Positions 24,632 through 35,064 of a stretch of DNA of 64,000 nucleotides are shown one piece after another. Numbering within the stretch: position 1 is the first letter of the stretch; each line of letters begins with the position of its first letter. The notes beneath the pieces were generated by a model. The model did not search any database. It was not told the origin of the DNA and was given only the letters and a program-made list of their open reading frames with translations. The position numbers and the translations under genes were made by a program. The stretch comes from Verrucomicrobiota bacterium (lineage in GTDB: Bacteria; Verrucomicrobiota; Verrucomicrobiia; Verrucomicrobiales; Akkermansiaceae): contig JAFLEH010000009.1 in assembly GCA_017301995.1 (NCBI GenBank), positions 1-64,000 on the forward strand. Reading direction: 5' to 3'.

Positions 24632-25672
24632 ATGAGCGGACGCGCGAACATTTTCATGGCCGGCGACGAGCGCTATCACGCGGACACCTGCACCGCGCTG
24701 ATCGCGGCAAACCGTGCCGGCGAGGTGGCGTTCAGCGCCCTCGCCCGCGGCTCCTATCCGGGCAGGAAACTCCCCGCCGCCATGCTCCCGCAGGTGTGCT
24801 CGGTCGGATATTGGGACGCCGCCCACGACCAGGCGTGGGGCCTTGGCGAACACCGCAACGAAGGCATCGAAATCACTTATCTGGCAAACGGCCGGCTCGG
24901 TTTCCGCGTGGACGGCAGCGCCCATCCGCTGGGCCCCGGCGATCTAACCATCACCCGTCCGTGGCAGCCCCACAGCGTCGGCGACCCGGCGGTGGCCTCC
25001 AGCCGGCTCTATTGGCTGATCCTCGACGTCGGCGTGCGCCAGCCGCACCAGGCCTGGCAGTGGCCTTCTTGGCTGGTGTTTTCAAAGGCCGACCTGCGCG
25101 ATCTGACGGCCCTGTTGCGGGAAAACGAACACCCGGTCTGGCGCGGCACGCCGGAGATCGAACGATGCTTCGGCGAGATCGGCCGGCTGGCGGACGAGTC
25201 CCAAACCGGCGATCCGCCCGTCACCCGGTTGGTGCTGGCGATCAACGAGTTGCTGGTCTGCGTCCACGAGCTTCTGCGCGCGCAAAACCCGCCGCGCAAG
25301 GTCAGTCTCACCCTGGGCGAGCGCAGCGTGGCGATGTTTCTCGAGCGCCTCCGTGAGCGCCTCGCCGAGCCGTGGACCCTCGAAATCATGGCCGAGCGCA
25401 CCGGCTTGGGCCGCACCCGTTTCGCCCACCATTGCCGGAAACTCACCAACCTGGCCCCGATGGACTACCTGCGGCACCTGCGGGTGGAGGAAGCCAAATC
25501 CCGCCTAACCGCCACCGACGCCCCGGTCACCGACATCGCGCTGGACTGCGGGTTCGGCTCGTCGGCCTATTTCGCCAGCGTCTTCCGCTCAGCCGTCCAA
25601 TGCACCCCCAGCCAATACCGGACCCGCCTAACCCGCACTTCTCACAAAAGAGCCCCGGCCGCCGGATGTTAG
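24632..25672 (+). CDS. AraC-family transcriptional regulator with cupin-like sensor domain
   Basis: 346 residues from ATG 24632; an in-frame ATG 24656 is also possible because no clear ribosome site separates them. The N-terminal half looks like a cupin: HRNEGIEITYLANGRLGFRV followed by GPGDLTITRPWQPHSVG. The C-terminal 100 residues hold two helix-turn-helix units, EPWTLEIMAERTGLGRTRFA and the closing signature TDIALDCGFGSSAYFASVFR followed by TPSQYR, typical of AraC/XylS. It probably controls a sugar-related gene set. It is divergent from the giant repeat proteins (130 bp apart) and may regulate them, but no operator was identified. Confidence 0.9.
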   Translation: MSGRANIFMAGDERYHADTCTALIAANRAGEVAFSALARGSYPGRKLPAAMLPQVCSVGYWDAAHDQAWGLGEHRNEGIEITYLANGRLGFRVDGSAHPLGPGDLTITRPWQPHSVGDPAVASSRLYWLILDVGVRQPHQAWQWPSWLVFSKADLRDLTALLRENEHPVWRGTPEIERCFGEIGRLADESQTGDPPVTRLVLAINELLVCVHELLRAQNPPRKVSLTLGERSVAMFLERLRERLAEPWTLEIMAERTGLGRTRFAHHCRKLTNLAPMDYLRHLRVEEAKSRLTATDAPVTDIALDCGFGSSAYFASVFRSAVQCTPSQYRTRLTRTSHKRAPAAGC

Positions 25673-25974
25673 TCGCGCATCGCATTGGTTGTCAAACGAA
25701 CGCGCCACAAATACCTCCCGAACGGCCAATGACGGAGTGCAGCCAACCGACTTTCGGAATTCGAGCCCTTGGGTGGCGCCGGGCGCTCCGTGGAGTGGCC
25801 GTGGGCGCCAAAACCATCCCGCGCGGATCACGCTTCCGTGCCGGATTCAGACGCTTTCCGATCGGAGTTTCAGAAACGCGGGCAGAGCGGTTCGTGCAAA
25901 CACAGGCATGATCGGTCCCTCATTCCGACCATTGCCGCGGCATTCACCGCAATCCGGCTTTTGGGGACCCGTCG
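25673..25974. other. Convergent intergenic stretch, nothing recognised
   Basis: About 300 bp between two convergent genes. Only shadow frames are present. No hairpin followed by a T-run was found. Confidence 0.5.
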
Positions 25975-27282
25975 TCAGACGCCGTCGCGGCGGAGTCCGG
26001 CCCGGCGGAGTTTTTGGCGGAGAGTGGCGCGATGGATTCGAAGTGCGGAAGCGAGATGGGTTGGTTTCTGATCGAAGCGCGCCATCAGATGGTGCAGCAC
26101 CACGCCCTCCATCTTGTCTAGCAAATCATCATAGGCGGGCGGGGTTTCGCTTCCGAGCGCATGGTCCAGCCATCGGCCGATCACCGTGTTGAGTTCTCCC
26201 GGTGCGGCGCCGGGGTCGGCGCAGGCGGCGGCCACATGCGCGGGCAGATGGCTGAGAAATACCGGGCCGCCGCCGCTCACGCTCATCGCGTAGTCGAGCA
26301 CATGCTTGAGTTCCCGGACATTTCCCGGCCAGGAATAGGTCTGGAGCGCGGCCACCACAGGCGGGGTTAGATCCGGGGCTCGGCCGCCCCCATGGAGTCC
26401 GGTTAGAAAAGCCGCGAGGGCCGGAATATCGCCGCTGCGCTCGCGCAGGGGTGGCAGGGGGATCGTGAGCGTGGCCAGTTCGTAGTACAGATCGGTGCGG
26501 ATGCGGCCGTCGCTCGCGGCGGCGCGGGGGTCGCCGGCGGTGGTCGCCATGACGCGTGTCCGGCGGATCCCGGGAGCTGCCAACTGCCGCGCCAGATCGG
26601 CTTGGGCAGCGGCCGGGAGATCGGAAATTTCCTCCAGCACAACGGTCCCGTCGGGAAGGTCGCAGCAATCGTTGATGTCCGCCGCGTGGATGAAAGCAAG
26701 CGGCTCATGGCAGCGCGCTCCATTGGCATGGATCACGGACGCGGCCAGGGATTTGCCGGCGCCGCTGGGTCCGGTGATGAGAACCGGCAGATCGCCCGCG
26801 CAGGCTCTTGCGATCCCGGTGAAGGCATCCCGCAAACAGGGAGCCGCCCCGATCATGGTGGCGCAGCGGGTCTCGCGCCGTTCCCCAAAATCGCTGGCGG
26901 GCCCGTTCGGCCGGATGCCGGGGTCCAGCAGCGCCGCAAGCGACCGCTCGAACTCCCTCATGTCGATTGGTTTCGTTAGGTAGCCGGTGGCGCCGGACTT
27001 CTGCGCGTGAATGGCATGCTCGAGTGTGGCGTGGGCGGTTACCACCAGGACCGGCGTTATGTCGCCACCCTGACGCATTTTATCCAGCACTGCCAACCCG
27101 CTTTTATCGGGCAAGCCGATGTCCAGCACCACCGCCGCGAACCGTTTGGACTCAAGCGCCCTCGCCGCCCCGCCCGCGGATGCCGTTAGTGTGGGGAGGT
27201 GTCCCATCCGCCGGATCAGCATTTCAAGCGCCGCACCGAGGGCGTGTTCGTCCTCTACGATGAGAATGGGCCTGGCGGGCAT
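25975..27282 (-). CDS. NtrC-like response regulator with degenerate AAA+ domain
   Basis: 435 residues. The receiver (1-120) is complete: VEDE, D54 in VVLDIGLPD, T in VVTAHA and K in YLTKPID. The AAA+ domain (about 145-370) keeps Walker A GPSGAGKS (171-178) and arginine-finger region WPGNVREL. It lacks the GAFTGA loop that contacts sigma-54, and Walker B reads VVLEEI instead of FLDEI. It is therefore unlikely to activate sigma-54 promoters and may act as a sigma-70 regulator. A Fis-type helix-turn-helix ends the protein (HLASALRIHRATLRQKLRRA). It lies 231 bp upstream of nothing on its strand, following the ABC transporter genes, and may control that locus. Confidence 0.85.
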   Translation of the reverse strand: MPARPILIVEDEHALGAALEMLIRRMGHLPTLTASAGGAARALESKRFAAVVLDIGLPDKSGLAVLDKMRQGGDITPVLVVTAHATLEHAIHAQKSGATGYLTKPIDMREFERSLAALLDPGIRPNGPASDFGERRETRCATMIGAAPCLRDAFTGIARACAGDLPVLITGPSGAGKSLAASVIHANGARCHEPLAFIHAADINDCCDLPDGTVVLEEISDLPAAAQADLARQLAAPGIRRTRVMATTAGDPRAAASDGRIRTDLYYELATLTIPLPPLRERSGDIPALAAFLTGLHGGGRAPDLTPPVVAALQTYSWPGNVRELKHVLDYAMSVSGGGPVFLSHLPAHVAAACADPGAAPGELNTVIGRWLDHALGSETPPAYDDLLDKMEGVVLHHLMARFDQKPTHLASALRIHRATLRQKLRRAGLRRDGV

Positions 27283-27304
27283 TGTACTGGCGGATTCGGA
27301 TTAT

Positions 27305-27325
27305 GTTAGCTGGGCGAACGCTAAC
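27305..27325. promoter_or_regulatory. Inverted repeat upstream of the NtrC-like regulator
   Basis: GTTAGC, nine bases, GCTAAC lies 23-43 bp before the start codon at 27282. The spacing suits a dimeric repressor or autoregulation, but no binding protein can be named. It also contains the CTAAC pentamer that is enriched window-wide. Confidence 0.3.
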
Positions 27326-27513
27326 CTGATGATGGCGGGTTCCAATGGCTCAACGGTGGGGATGGCTGGAATATTCATGTGATGGTGCGTCGGGATGGCG
27401 AACGCCGGCACGCCCAAGTGGGCGACGCGGAACCCCTTGAGTCAAATCCCGCCTCAGGACAAGATTTGCCCAAAGTCGGACCACCCGGGCGACAAATCGA
27501 CCATGGATTCCGT

Positions 27514-30363
27514 TCACTGTGCCAGTCTGCCGGCCTGGATGAATGACAGCGGTTCGCGGCGCGACATCCGCCATGCGGGGATCAGGCCGGCGAGCAGGCA
27601 GAGCCCGAAGGCGATGCCGAATCCGAGCGAAAGACCGGCCCATGGCAGAACCAGCGGCGGCGTGCGTCCGGCGAAGAAGAAAAAGAACGTGCAGATTCGC
27701 GTTCCCGACCATGCCAGCAGCACTCCGGAGCCGAGGCTCATCAGCCCGGAAGCGAGGAAGATCATCAGCGACTCGCTGATCACCAGGCGGAACATCTGCC
27801 AGCGCGACATGCCCACGCCGCGCAGGATGCCGAACTGCCAGAAGCGCGACCTAACCGACGCGAAGACCGTGTTGAACACCGCCAGCGAGGTGATCACCAG
27901 GGCGATCAGCGGAAACCGGGTGAGCGCCCAGATCACCGAGTCGGCCCGCTGGTTGAGCCGCGCGATCAGGTCGTTGCGCTCGGTGATCTTGATATATTGT
28001 TTGTTGACCATGGTATCGCCCATGCCGGGGACGTTCGCGCGCACGCCGGTGAATTTGTCCGCCACGGGACCGAGGCGCTTCTCCATCTCCTGCCAACTCA
28101 CCCGCTCGTCCACGTTCATCCAGAAGAATGATATGTTATCCAGTTTGAAATCCGTCTTCACCTGTTGGTAATCCGCGAAGACCATCGCAAGCGCGCGGCC
28201 GGCCCGGCGGCGGATTTCCGCGAATTTGGTGAACCAATTCCAACCGGGCACGTAAACCACTCCGGCGATCTCGTAGGAAACCTCCTCGCCCGGCTTGTTG
28301 GGAACCGCCACGGCGAACTTGTCGCCCACGCCAAGCCCGGTCTGGGTGTGGAAATGATCGGGAACCAGGCAGTAGCGTCCCTCCCTAAGCTTGCGGGCGG
28401 CGGTCTCGCGGTCGCCCTGGACGAAGGTGAAACCCAGCACCGGATCGGTCCCGCCGAACGCCTTGGCGGTGTCCACCCCCATGAACAGAAGATGCTGCTG
28501 CGCCACGTCCACGCTCTCGAACGCCTTGCTGGCGAGCATCGAGTCGGTTAGGCGCGGCTGTTCGACGGACATCGCGAGGCATTGGTCCGGGATCACGCCA
28601 TCGATGTTGCGGATCTCGTCCACCGCGTTTTCCGGGATGCCGGCGGGCAGCACCGAAACCAGCATCCGCGGCAGGCTCTTGTCAGGCGTGAACGGCACCA
28701 GCATCGAGTAGCCCCAAACCAACGCGGTGACAAACAAGGTCAGCCCGCTCGACAGCGCGATGGTCGTGCCGACCGTCCGCCACAGATTGCCGGACAACTG
28801 CTGGCGCAGGAACCGCGGATCGAGACCCAGCAGCCGCGCGAGGAGCGGAGAACATAACTTTTCGATCAATACAATCACGCCGGGGGTCACCAGCGCGAGG
28901 CCCACGATCATCGCCGCGCAAGCCAGCAGCGGCGGGCCGAAGCCCATGGTGTAGATCTTCGAGAAGAACGCGTTCAGCGGTGCGGTGCCGGCCAGCAGCA
29001 CCGCCACCGGGTTGGCGATCACCAGCAGGATCCCGATGGACACCATGATCCACGGAGCCCGGCGGTTCGATCCTCCGCCGGACTGGCCGAGGATATCGAG
29101 CGGCTTGAAACGGACCGCCTGCCATGCGGTTAGAACCGCCGCGGCCAGAGAACCGATGATCGCGCACGCGCCGGAGGTCCAGACCGCGGTCCAGCCAAGG
29201 GCGGAGCCGGTCATCATGCCGCCCCGGACCAGTTCCAGCCTCACCGCGAGCATCACCCCCAGCGGAGTGGCCAGTTTCGCCACCAACAACCCCAGCAGCC
29301 AACCGGCGGTTGCCAACAGGGCGGCTTCGATCAGGATCATCGCCACGAGTTGGGTTCTGGAAAGCGCGACCGCACGCATGGCTGCCAATTCGCGCAAACG
29401 CTCGCGGATGCCGCCGCTCAGCGTCGCGAAGATGATGAAACACGCGGCCAGGAAGGATAGGGCGGTGGCGTTGTCGGCCTGCGCCTTCACCATCATCAGC
29501 ATCCGGTTGTCCATGTCGTTGCCCTTGCCCTGTCTCAAGGCGCGGAAGCTAACCGGCGGGGCTCCATCCATCGATCTGGCACTCCAGGTTTCGGCGAAAT
29601 CCGCCGCTGTTTCACGATCCTTGAGTTCCACGGCCACCGTGTTGATCCGGTCCTTGAATCCGTTGATCTGTTGGGCCGCTCCCATGCCAACCTGCATGTC
29701 GCCCGCGGGGGAGGGCCCCATCGGCCCCATGCCGCCGCCGGGAGCCCCCTTGAGCACTCCGACCACTTTCAGGCGCAGTTCGCCGCCGTTTCCGCCGACG
29801 GTGATTTCATCGCCGCATTTGAGAGCATAGCGATCCGCGAAGCCCGCGGAGACGACCGTTTGCCCGTTGTGTCCTGGGGTGAGCCACTCGCCGGCGCCCA
29901 GCGGGACGGGCGGCTCCGTTTCAGCCGTGCCCACCAGCGTGCCGCCGGAAAACGGTCCCATCGGAACGGTGGGCTGCCGGTCCACCACCCGCACCCGCGT
30001 GCTAACAAGCCGGGCGATCCTCGCCACCGCAGGGTCATGCCCGAGCGCTTCCATCCATCTCTCATCCACGAACCGGGATGCCGTATCCGTCGAGGGCGGA
30101 GGACGGCGCGGAGGACCGCCGGCCTGGCCGCGGCCGCCGCCGGGCATCACCTGGGGCATCGGCGGGGCCACCACCACGTCATAGCGCCCCTGATCCTGCG
30201 CGGAACCGCCCGCGGGACCGCGCGCCGCGGTTTGATACCCCCGGAGGATCCACACCACCAGACACACCGACGCCGCGATTCCCAGTACCGCCAGCAGGGC
30301 GCGGGCGCGGCGCTTCAGATGATGGGCGATCACCAGTTTGATTAGAATGGCAAGGGTTTTCAT
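27514..30363 (-). CDS. ABC transporter permease, FtsX/YbbP-like (second pair)
   Basis: 949 residues. TM1 (LLAVLGIAASVCLVVWILRG) is followed by a large extracytoplasmic MacB_PCD-type domain rich in Gly/Pro. Then come clustered helices (ATALSFLAACFIIFATLSGG onward), a second periplasmic domain, and a C-terminal FtsX unit (LIALVITSLAVFNTVFASVR, then GMSRWQMFRLVISESLMI). Two FtsX units in one chain are typical of YbbP-like permeases of ABC3 exporters. Such proteins work mechanically on periplasmic or membrane substrates and do not pump through a channel. The start overlaps the preceding ATPase stop by 4 bp, so the two form a unit. Substrate unknown. Confidence 0.9.
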   Translation of the reverse strand: MKTLAILIKLVIAHHLKRRARALLAVLGIAASVCLVVWILRGYQTAARGPAGGSAQDQGRYDVVVAPPMPQVMPGGGRGQAGGPPRRPPPSTDTASRFVDERWMEALGHDPAVARIARLVSTRVRVVDRQPTVPMGPFSGGTLVGTAETEPPVPLGAGEWLTPGHNGQTVVSAGFADRYALKCGDEITVGGNGGELRLKVVGVLKGAPGGGMGPMGPSPAGDMQVGMGAAQQINGFKDRINTVAVELKDRETAADFAETWSARSMDGAPPVSFRALRQGKGNDMDNRMLMMVKAQADNATALSFLAACFIIFATLSGGIRERLRELAAMRAVALSRTQLVAMILIEAALLATAGWLLGLLVAKLATPLGVMLAVRLELVRGGMMTGSALGWTAVWTSGACAIIGSLAAAVLTAWQAVRFKPLDILGQSGGGSNRRAPWIMVSIGILLVIANPVAVLLAGTAPLNAFFSKIYTMGFGPPLLACAAMIVGLALVTPGVIVLIEKLCSPLLARLLGLDPRFLRQQLSGNLWRTVGTTIALSSGLTLFVTALVWGYSMLVPFTPDKSLPRMLVSVLPAGIPENAVDEIRNIDGVIPDQCLAMSVEQPRLTDSMLASKAFESVDVAQQHLLFMGVDTAKAFGGTDPVLGFTFVQGDRETAARKLREGRYCLVPDHFHTQTGLGVGDKFAVAVPNKPGEEVSYEIAGVVYVPGWNWFTKFAEIRRRAGRALAMVFADYQQVKTDFKLDNISFFWMNVDERVSWQEMEKRLGPVADKFTGVRANVPGMGDTMVNKQYIKITERNDLIARLNQRADSVIWALTRFPLIALVITSLAVFNTVFASVRSRFWQFGILRGVGMSRWQMFRLVISESLMIFLASGLMSLGSGVLLAWSGTRICTFFFFFAGRTPPLVLPWAGLSLGFGIAFGLCLLAGLIPAWRMSRREPLSFIQAGRLAQ

Positions 30364-31130
30364 GGGCGCGCTCCTTGGGTTTCGCCTTCGAGGATTTCCA
30401 TGTAGGCATGGTTCAGGTCCCTAACCGTGGGACAGGCGGTCTTGTCCAGGGTCCCCACCAGATGCCCGTCCCTGAGAATGACGAACCGTTCCGCCGCGAA
30501 GGCGGCCGCCGGGTTGTGGGTCACCATCAGCACCGTCGTGCCGCTCTCCTGGCACAACTCGCGGAACAAGTCGCAGAGTTTTCTGCCGTTGGAAGTGTCC
30601 AGGCTCCCGGTCGGCTCATCCGCAAGCACCAGTGGCGGCTTGGTCACCAGCGCCCGGCCGATCGCCACGCGCTGCTGCTCGCCGCCGCTCATCGAGTCGG
30701 GTTGGCGGCAGCGCACTTCGCCAAGCCCGAGGCGACGCACCAGATTGTCGATGTGGTCGGTGTCGCGGGGAATGCCGCCCAGCAACAGCGGCAGGGCGAT
30801 GTTGTCCTCGCCGGACAGAGAAGGGATCAGATTGAATGCCTGGAACACCAGGCCGATGTGTTTGCGGCGGAACAGGGTCATCGCGCCGTCACCGAGCGCA
30901 TTGATGTCCGTGCCCGCGATCCGGATCCGGCCGGAATCCGGGCGGGTGAGGCCGGCGGCGAGGTGGAGCAGCGTGCTCTTTCCCGACCCGCTCGCGCCCA
31001 TGACCGCCACGAACTCCCCGCGTCTTGCGGTTAGAGTCACGTCTGACAGGGCGGTCACCGGATTGGCGCCGGACCGGAAGGTTTTCGCCGCGTTGGCGAT
31101 CTCGAGGATGGGGGAATCGTTGGGGTTCAT
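30360..31130 (-). CDS. ABC transporter ATPase, MacB/LolD/YbbA type (second pair)
   Basis: 256 residues. Walker A is GASGSGKST, the Q-loop region is IGLVFQAFNLIP, the signature is MSGGEQQR (LSGGEQQR in most relatives), and Walker B is LVLADEPTGSLD with a following H-loop VTHNP. All catalytic parts are intact. The GLVFQxFNLIPxL pattern assigns it to the LolD/MacB/YbbA clade, which drives FtsX-type permeases. It overlaps the downstream permease start by 4 bp and lies 30 bp after the first permease, so all four ABC genes look like one transcription unit. Confidence 0.95.
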   Translation of the reverse strand: MNPNDSPILEIANAAKTFRSGANPVTALSDVTLTARRGEFVAVMGASGSGKSTLLHLAAGLTRPDSGRIRIAGTDINALGDGAMTLFRRKHIGLVFQAFNLIPSLSGEDNIALPLLLGGIPRDTDHIDNLVRRLGLGEVRCRQPDSMSGGEQQRVAIGRALVTKPPLVLADEPTGSLDTSNGRKLCDLFRELCQESGTTVLMVTHNPAAAFAAERFVILRDGHLVGTLDKTACPTVRDLNHAYMEILEGETQGARP

Positions 31131-31160
31131 GATGTTGGGATGCGAAGGTTCGGATAAGGG

Positions 31161-33949
31161 TTAGAACGTCGAGCGGGATTGTTGGAGAAGGCTGAGCGGT
31201 TTGGCCCGCCCTACTGCAATGGCGGGCCAAACCGCGGCAAAGGCCGATAGCAACAACGCCACCGCCAGAACGCCGGAAACGGAGCCCCACGGAATCACCA
31301 GCGACGGGTGGAGGCCTCCGAAAAAGCTAACATACTGGGCGTAGCCGCAGCCGCACCATCCTCCGATAATGCCGAAGCCGGAGCTCAGCACACAGGCCAC
31401 ACCGCCGATCAGCAGGCCTTCCGCGATCACCGCCCGCACCAGCGCGGACCGTGTGTATCCCACCGACCTCAGCACGCCCATTTCCCAACGCCGCGCACGC
31501 ACCGAGGCGAGGATCACGTTGAGCACGCCCAGCATCGCGATCGCCAGTGCCACCAGCGGCATCCAACCGATCATCCAGATCCATTGCCTGGCCGCGCCAC
31601 GCGTCATGTTGCGGATCCATTCGGCGGTCATCACCCGCACATAGGGACCATCGTCCGGAGCCGATGATATCCCCACGTCTCTGCCTAACGATTTTGAATA
31701 AATGTCCCGCGCGCCCACCGCGATCCTGTCCGGATCGGCATCCGGCGCGGCGTATCCGAACCAGACGTGGGACGCGGTTTTGAAGCCGAAATCCGCGGCA
31801 ACCGAGGGGTAGTCCGCAAACACCAGAGCCGCCGCCCGATGCGTGCGCGGGCGGAACCCGGTGTGCTTGGTCAGCCAGTGCCAGCCGGGCAAACGGACCG
31901 CCCCGGCAATCACATAGCGGACGGCGGGCACCGGTTTCTCCGGCGGGATGAGATCGAGATGATCCCCCACTTTCAGCCCGGTTTCCCGCAGAAAGTGATC
32001 GGGCACCACGCAGGCATGCCCCTTTTCCATCATCGGCACCGCGTCGGCTGGATTGCCCGCGACCCACTCAAGCTTCAACAGCGGTTTCGGCCCGGCAAAC
32101 GCCCGTCCGGGGTCGATCCCGAGGATGACCACATTGTCCTGGCGTGTCACCGAGGCGCGCTCGGCGCTTCCCGTTGGATCCCCGACCATCCGCGGTTGTT
32201 CAACCACCACCGGCAGGCACCTCTCCGGATCGACTCCCGGAATGGTTGATATATGTGCTGCCGCGGCCGGATCGATGCCCTTCGGGTTGAACGAGATCAG
32301 CGCGTCCGGCGCCCACTGTCCGGGCACAAACGCTTCCAACATGGTGAAGCCCCAGACCTGAACGCCGATGTAGAGCCCCAGCCCGACCATCAGCGAGACC
32401 GCCGCGCCCACCGTGCGCCAGATGTTGCCGGTGATCTGGCTCCTGAGCAGCTTGGGATCGATCATCAGCAACCGGGAAACCGCCGGCCCCATCCACCTGT
32501 CCACGGCGGCCACCACCGCAGGCGCCACCAGAACGAAGCCGGCGGACATCGCGATGAATCCCACCGCCATCACCACGCCCACTCCCCGCTCGAATTCCGG
32601 AGGTGTCAGGAATGCCAGCAGCGGATTCACCACGACCAGCGCCACGCCGGTTAGAAAAACCGGGGTTTTCGCCAGGCGTCCGCCCGATTCGCGCGGCCTT
32701 GCCAGCATGGCGTCAACCGGTCTCACCCGGGTAGCCCGCCATGCGGGGATCCACAGTGCCAGAAACGCGCCGCCGTATGCGGCCGCCAGCGCCATCCAGA
32801 TGGTGTTCGAGCCCATCACCACACCGTGACGGAGCAGCCTCTCCGAGGCACCCGCAACCGATCTCAAAATGGCATATCCTCCTCCCAACCCAGCGGCCAA
32901 TCCGATGGTGGAAAGGAGAAATCCCTCAACCGCCACCAGCAGTCGGACCTGGCCCGCCGTCAGCACCACAGCCCGCAGGATCGCGAGCTGGCGTACCCGC
33001 TCGGAGACCCCCATGTTCAGCGAGCAGAGAATCACCAGCAGCGCCACCAGCAGTGCGATTCCCGTGGCGGCATACGCCTGCATCCGCATGTTCCGTGCGG
33101 AGGCGGTCTCGTCCAGCGCCTCCTCGATGTCATGCGCTTCCTGAAATTGGATCGGCAGCGGGTATTTTCCGAGTCGCGGTGCCCAGCCGAACCGGAATGA
33201 CGTCAGATCGGCTCCTTGCTTCAGGCCGACGCCGATGAACCGCAGTATCGCCTTGCCGCCGGAAAGCTCGGCGGCGAGTTTGGAGGAAACATATATTTCC
33301 CCGATGCTGGGGCTCGGCAGTTGGGTGGGAGTTCCGGCCGCGATCCCGCTCACCGTCGGGCTGTCCACGATTCCGGTCACCTTGAGAGAACGCGCACCGT
33401 CGCCCTTTCCCGCGCTGATTTCCGCGCCGACGACCACCCCCAGCCGCTTCGCCGCTCCCGTGCTGAGCACGGCCGACGGTTCACCGTCTGTGGATGGGGC
33501 GGACCATTCTCCCGCCTTCATCGGAAAGGGAGGAACCGCGGAATCCAGACCCAACATGATATATTCGGAGGACGCGCGCCGGGGGCCTCCCGGACCGCTT
33601 CGCGAACCGAGCGGCGGCGCGGCGGGCACCTCCGGTTTCCCGTCGGGAGCCTTCAGTTCGAGCGTCGCATGCCACATCGGATCGGCCGCCCGTACGGCCG
33701 GATCGGCCCGCAGATCCCGGATGACGTCCTCGGGAATGGCATTGTCGGGATCCACGCTGACCGGGGAAATGGTTAGGTTATAGTTGCCGAGCGCCTTTTC
33801 CGAGTATTCGTCGAACGTGGCGAGGAGGGAATCGTAGCCGCTGACCACCCACACCACCATGCAGACCGAGGCCGCGGTGGCCAGCGACGTCAGGGTCATC
33901 CTGACCGGATGCTCCCGCAGATAGGCGAAGGCGAGTTTCAGAATCACTC

Positions 33950-33953
<4 letters not shown>
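31161..33953 (-). CDS. ABC transporter permease, FtsX/YbbP-like (first pair)
   Basis: 930 residues from ATG at 33953 (MRVILKLAFAYLREHPVRMT). The plan is the same as the 27514-30363 permease: TM1, a MacB_PCD-like periplasmic domain with PDNAIPEDVIRDLRADPAVR, a first FtsX helix set (GIALLVALLVILCSLNMGVS), a middle periplasmic domain and a last FtsX set (VALAIAMLGVLNVILASVRA, GYTRSALVRAVIAEGLLIGG). The two permeases are clearly homologous but diverged, suggesting an old duplication of an ATPase-permease pair rather than a recent copy. The 4-bp overlap with the ATPase 33950-34723 fixes the start. Confidence 0.92.
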
Positions 33954-34723
<770 letters not shown>

Positions 34724-34843
34724 ATATGTGCTGGGGATCGTTGGAATGGTGTGACGCCAAGCGGCGATGCGCGCCTATCAAGCAACGGTCCCGCGCCGCA
34801 ATCAATCGGCGAACGCGGACAAATGTTGTCAGTCAAACGCGCC

Positions 34844-35064
34844 TCAAGGGACGATTTTCGCCCTTGTATTCGCGGCGGTTCCGCGGCTCCGCGAACGCAA
34901 GCGCCGCCATGAAAGCGCGCATCCCGTCCACACCAGCACCAGGGAGCCGAAGGTGGCCGCGAACGCCACGATTCGCCCCAATGTTCCGCCCGCTTCGCCG
35001 GTGTGCAGAAAACGCACCCACACCCGCGCCCGGACACCGGCGCTGCGGTCAGTGAATCCGCATA
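34844..35064 (-). pseudogene. PepSY-associated membrane protein, 3' remnant
   Basis: The frame directly after the 35065 stop reads ...WVRFLHTGEAGGTLGRIVAF followed by AATFGSLVLVWTGCALSWRR. The RxLHTGE...G..G + TM helix + WTG..L..RR pattern is the C-terminal end of PepSY_TM proteins, which commonly accompany TonB-dependent siderophore receptors. Full proteins are 350-500 residues with four helices. Here only the last helix remains, without a credible start; the nearest ATG frame stops after four codons (MRIH). It is a deletion scar that supports an iron-related origin for the locus. Confidence 0.6.

Noticed and set aside
31369..33200. Several + strand frames inside the ABC permease genes
   Set aside because: Antisense shadows rich in Arg/Pro/Ala; the - strand genes have complete families and overlapping starts and stops.
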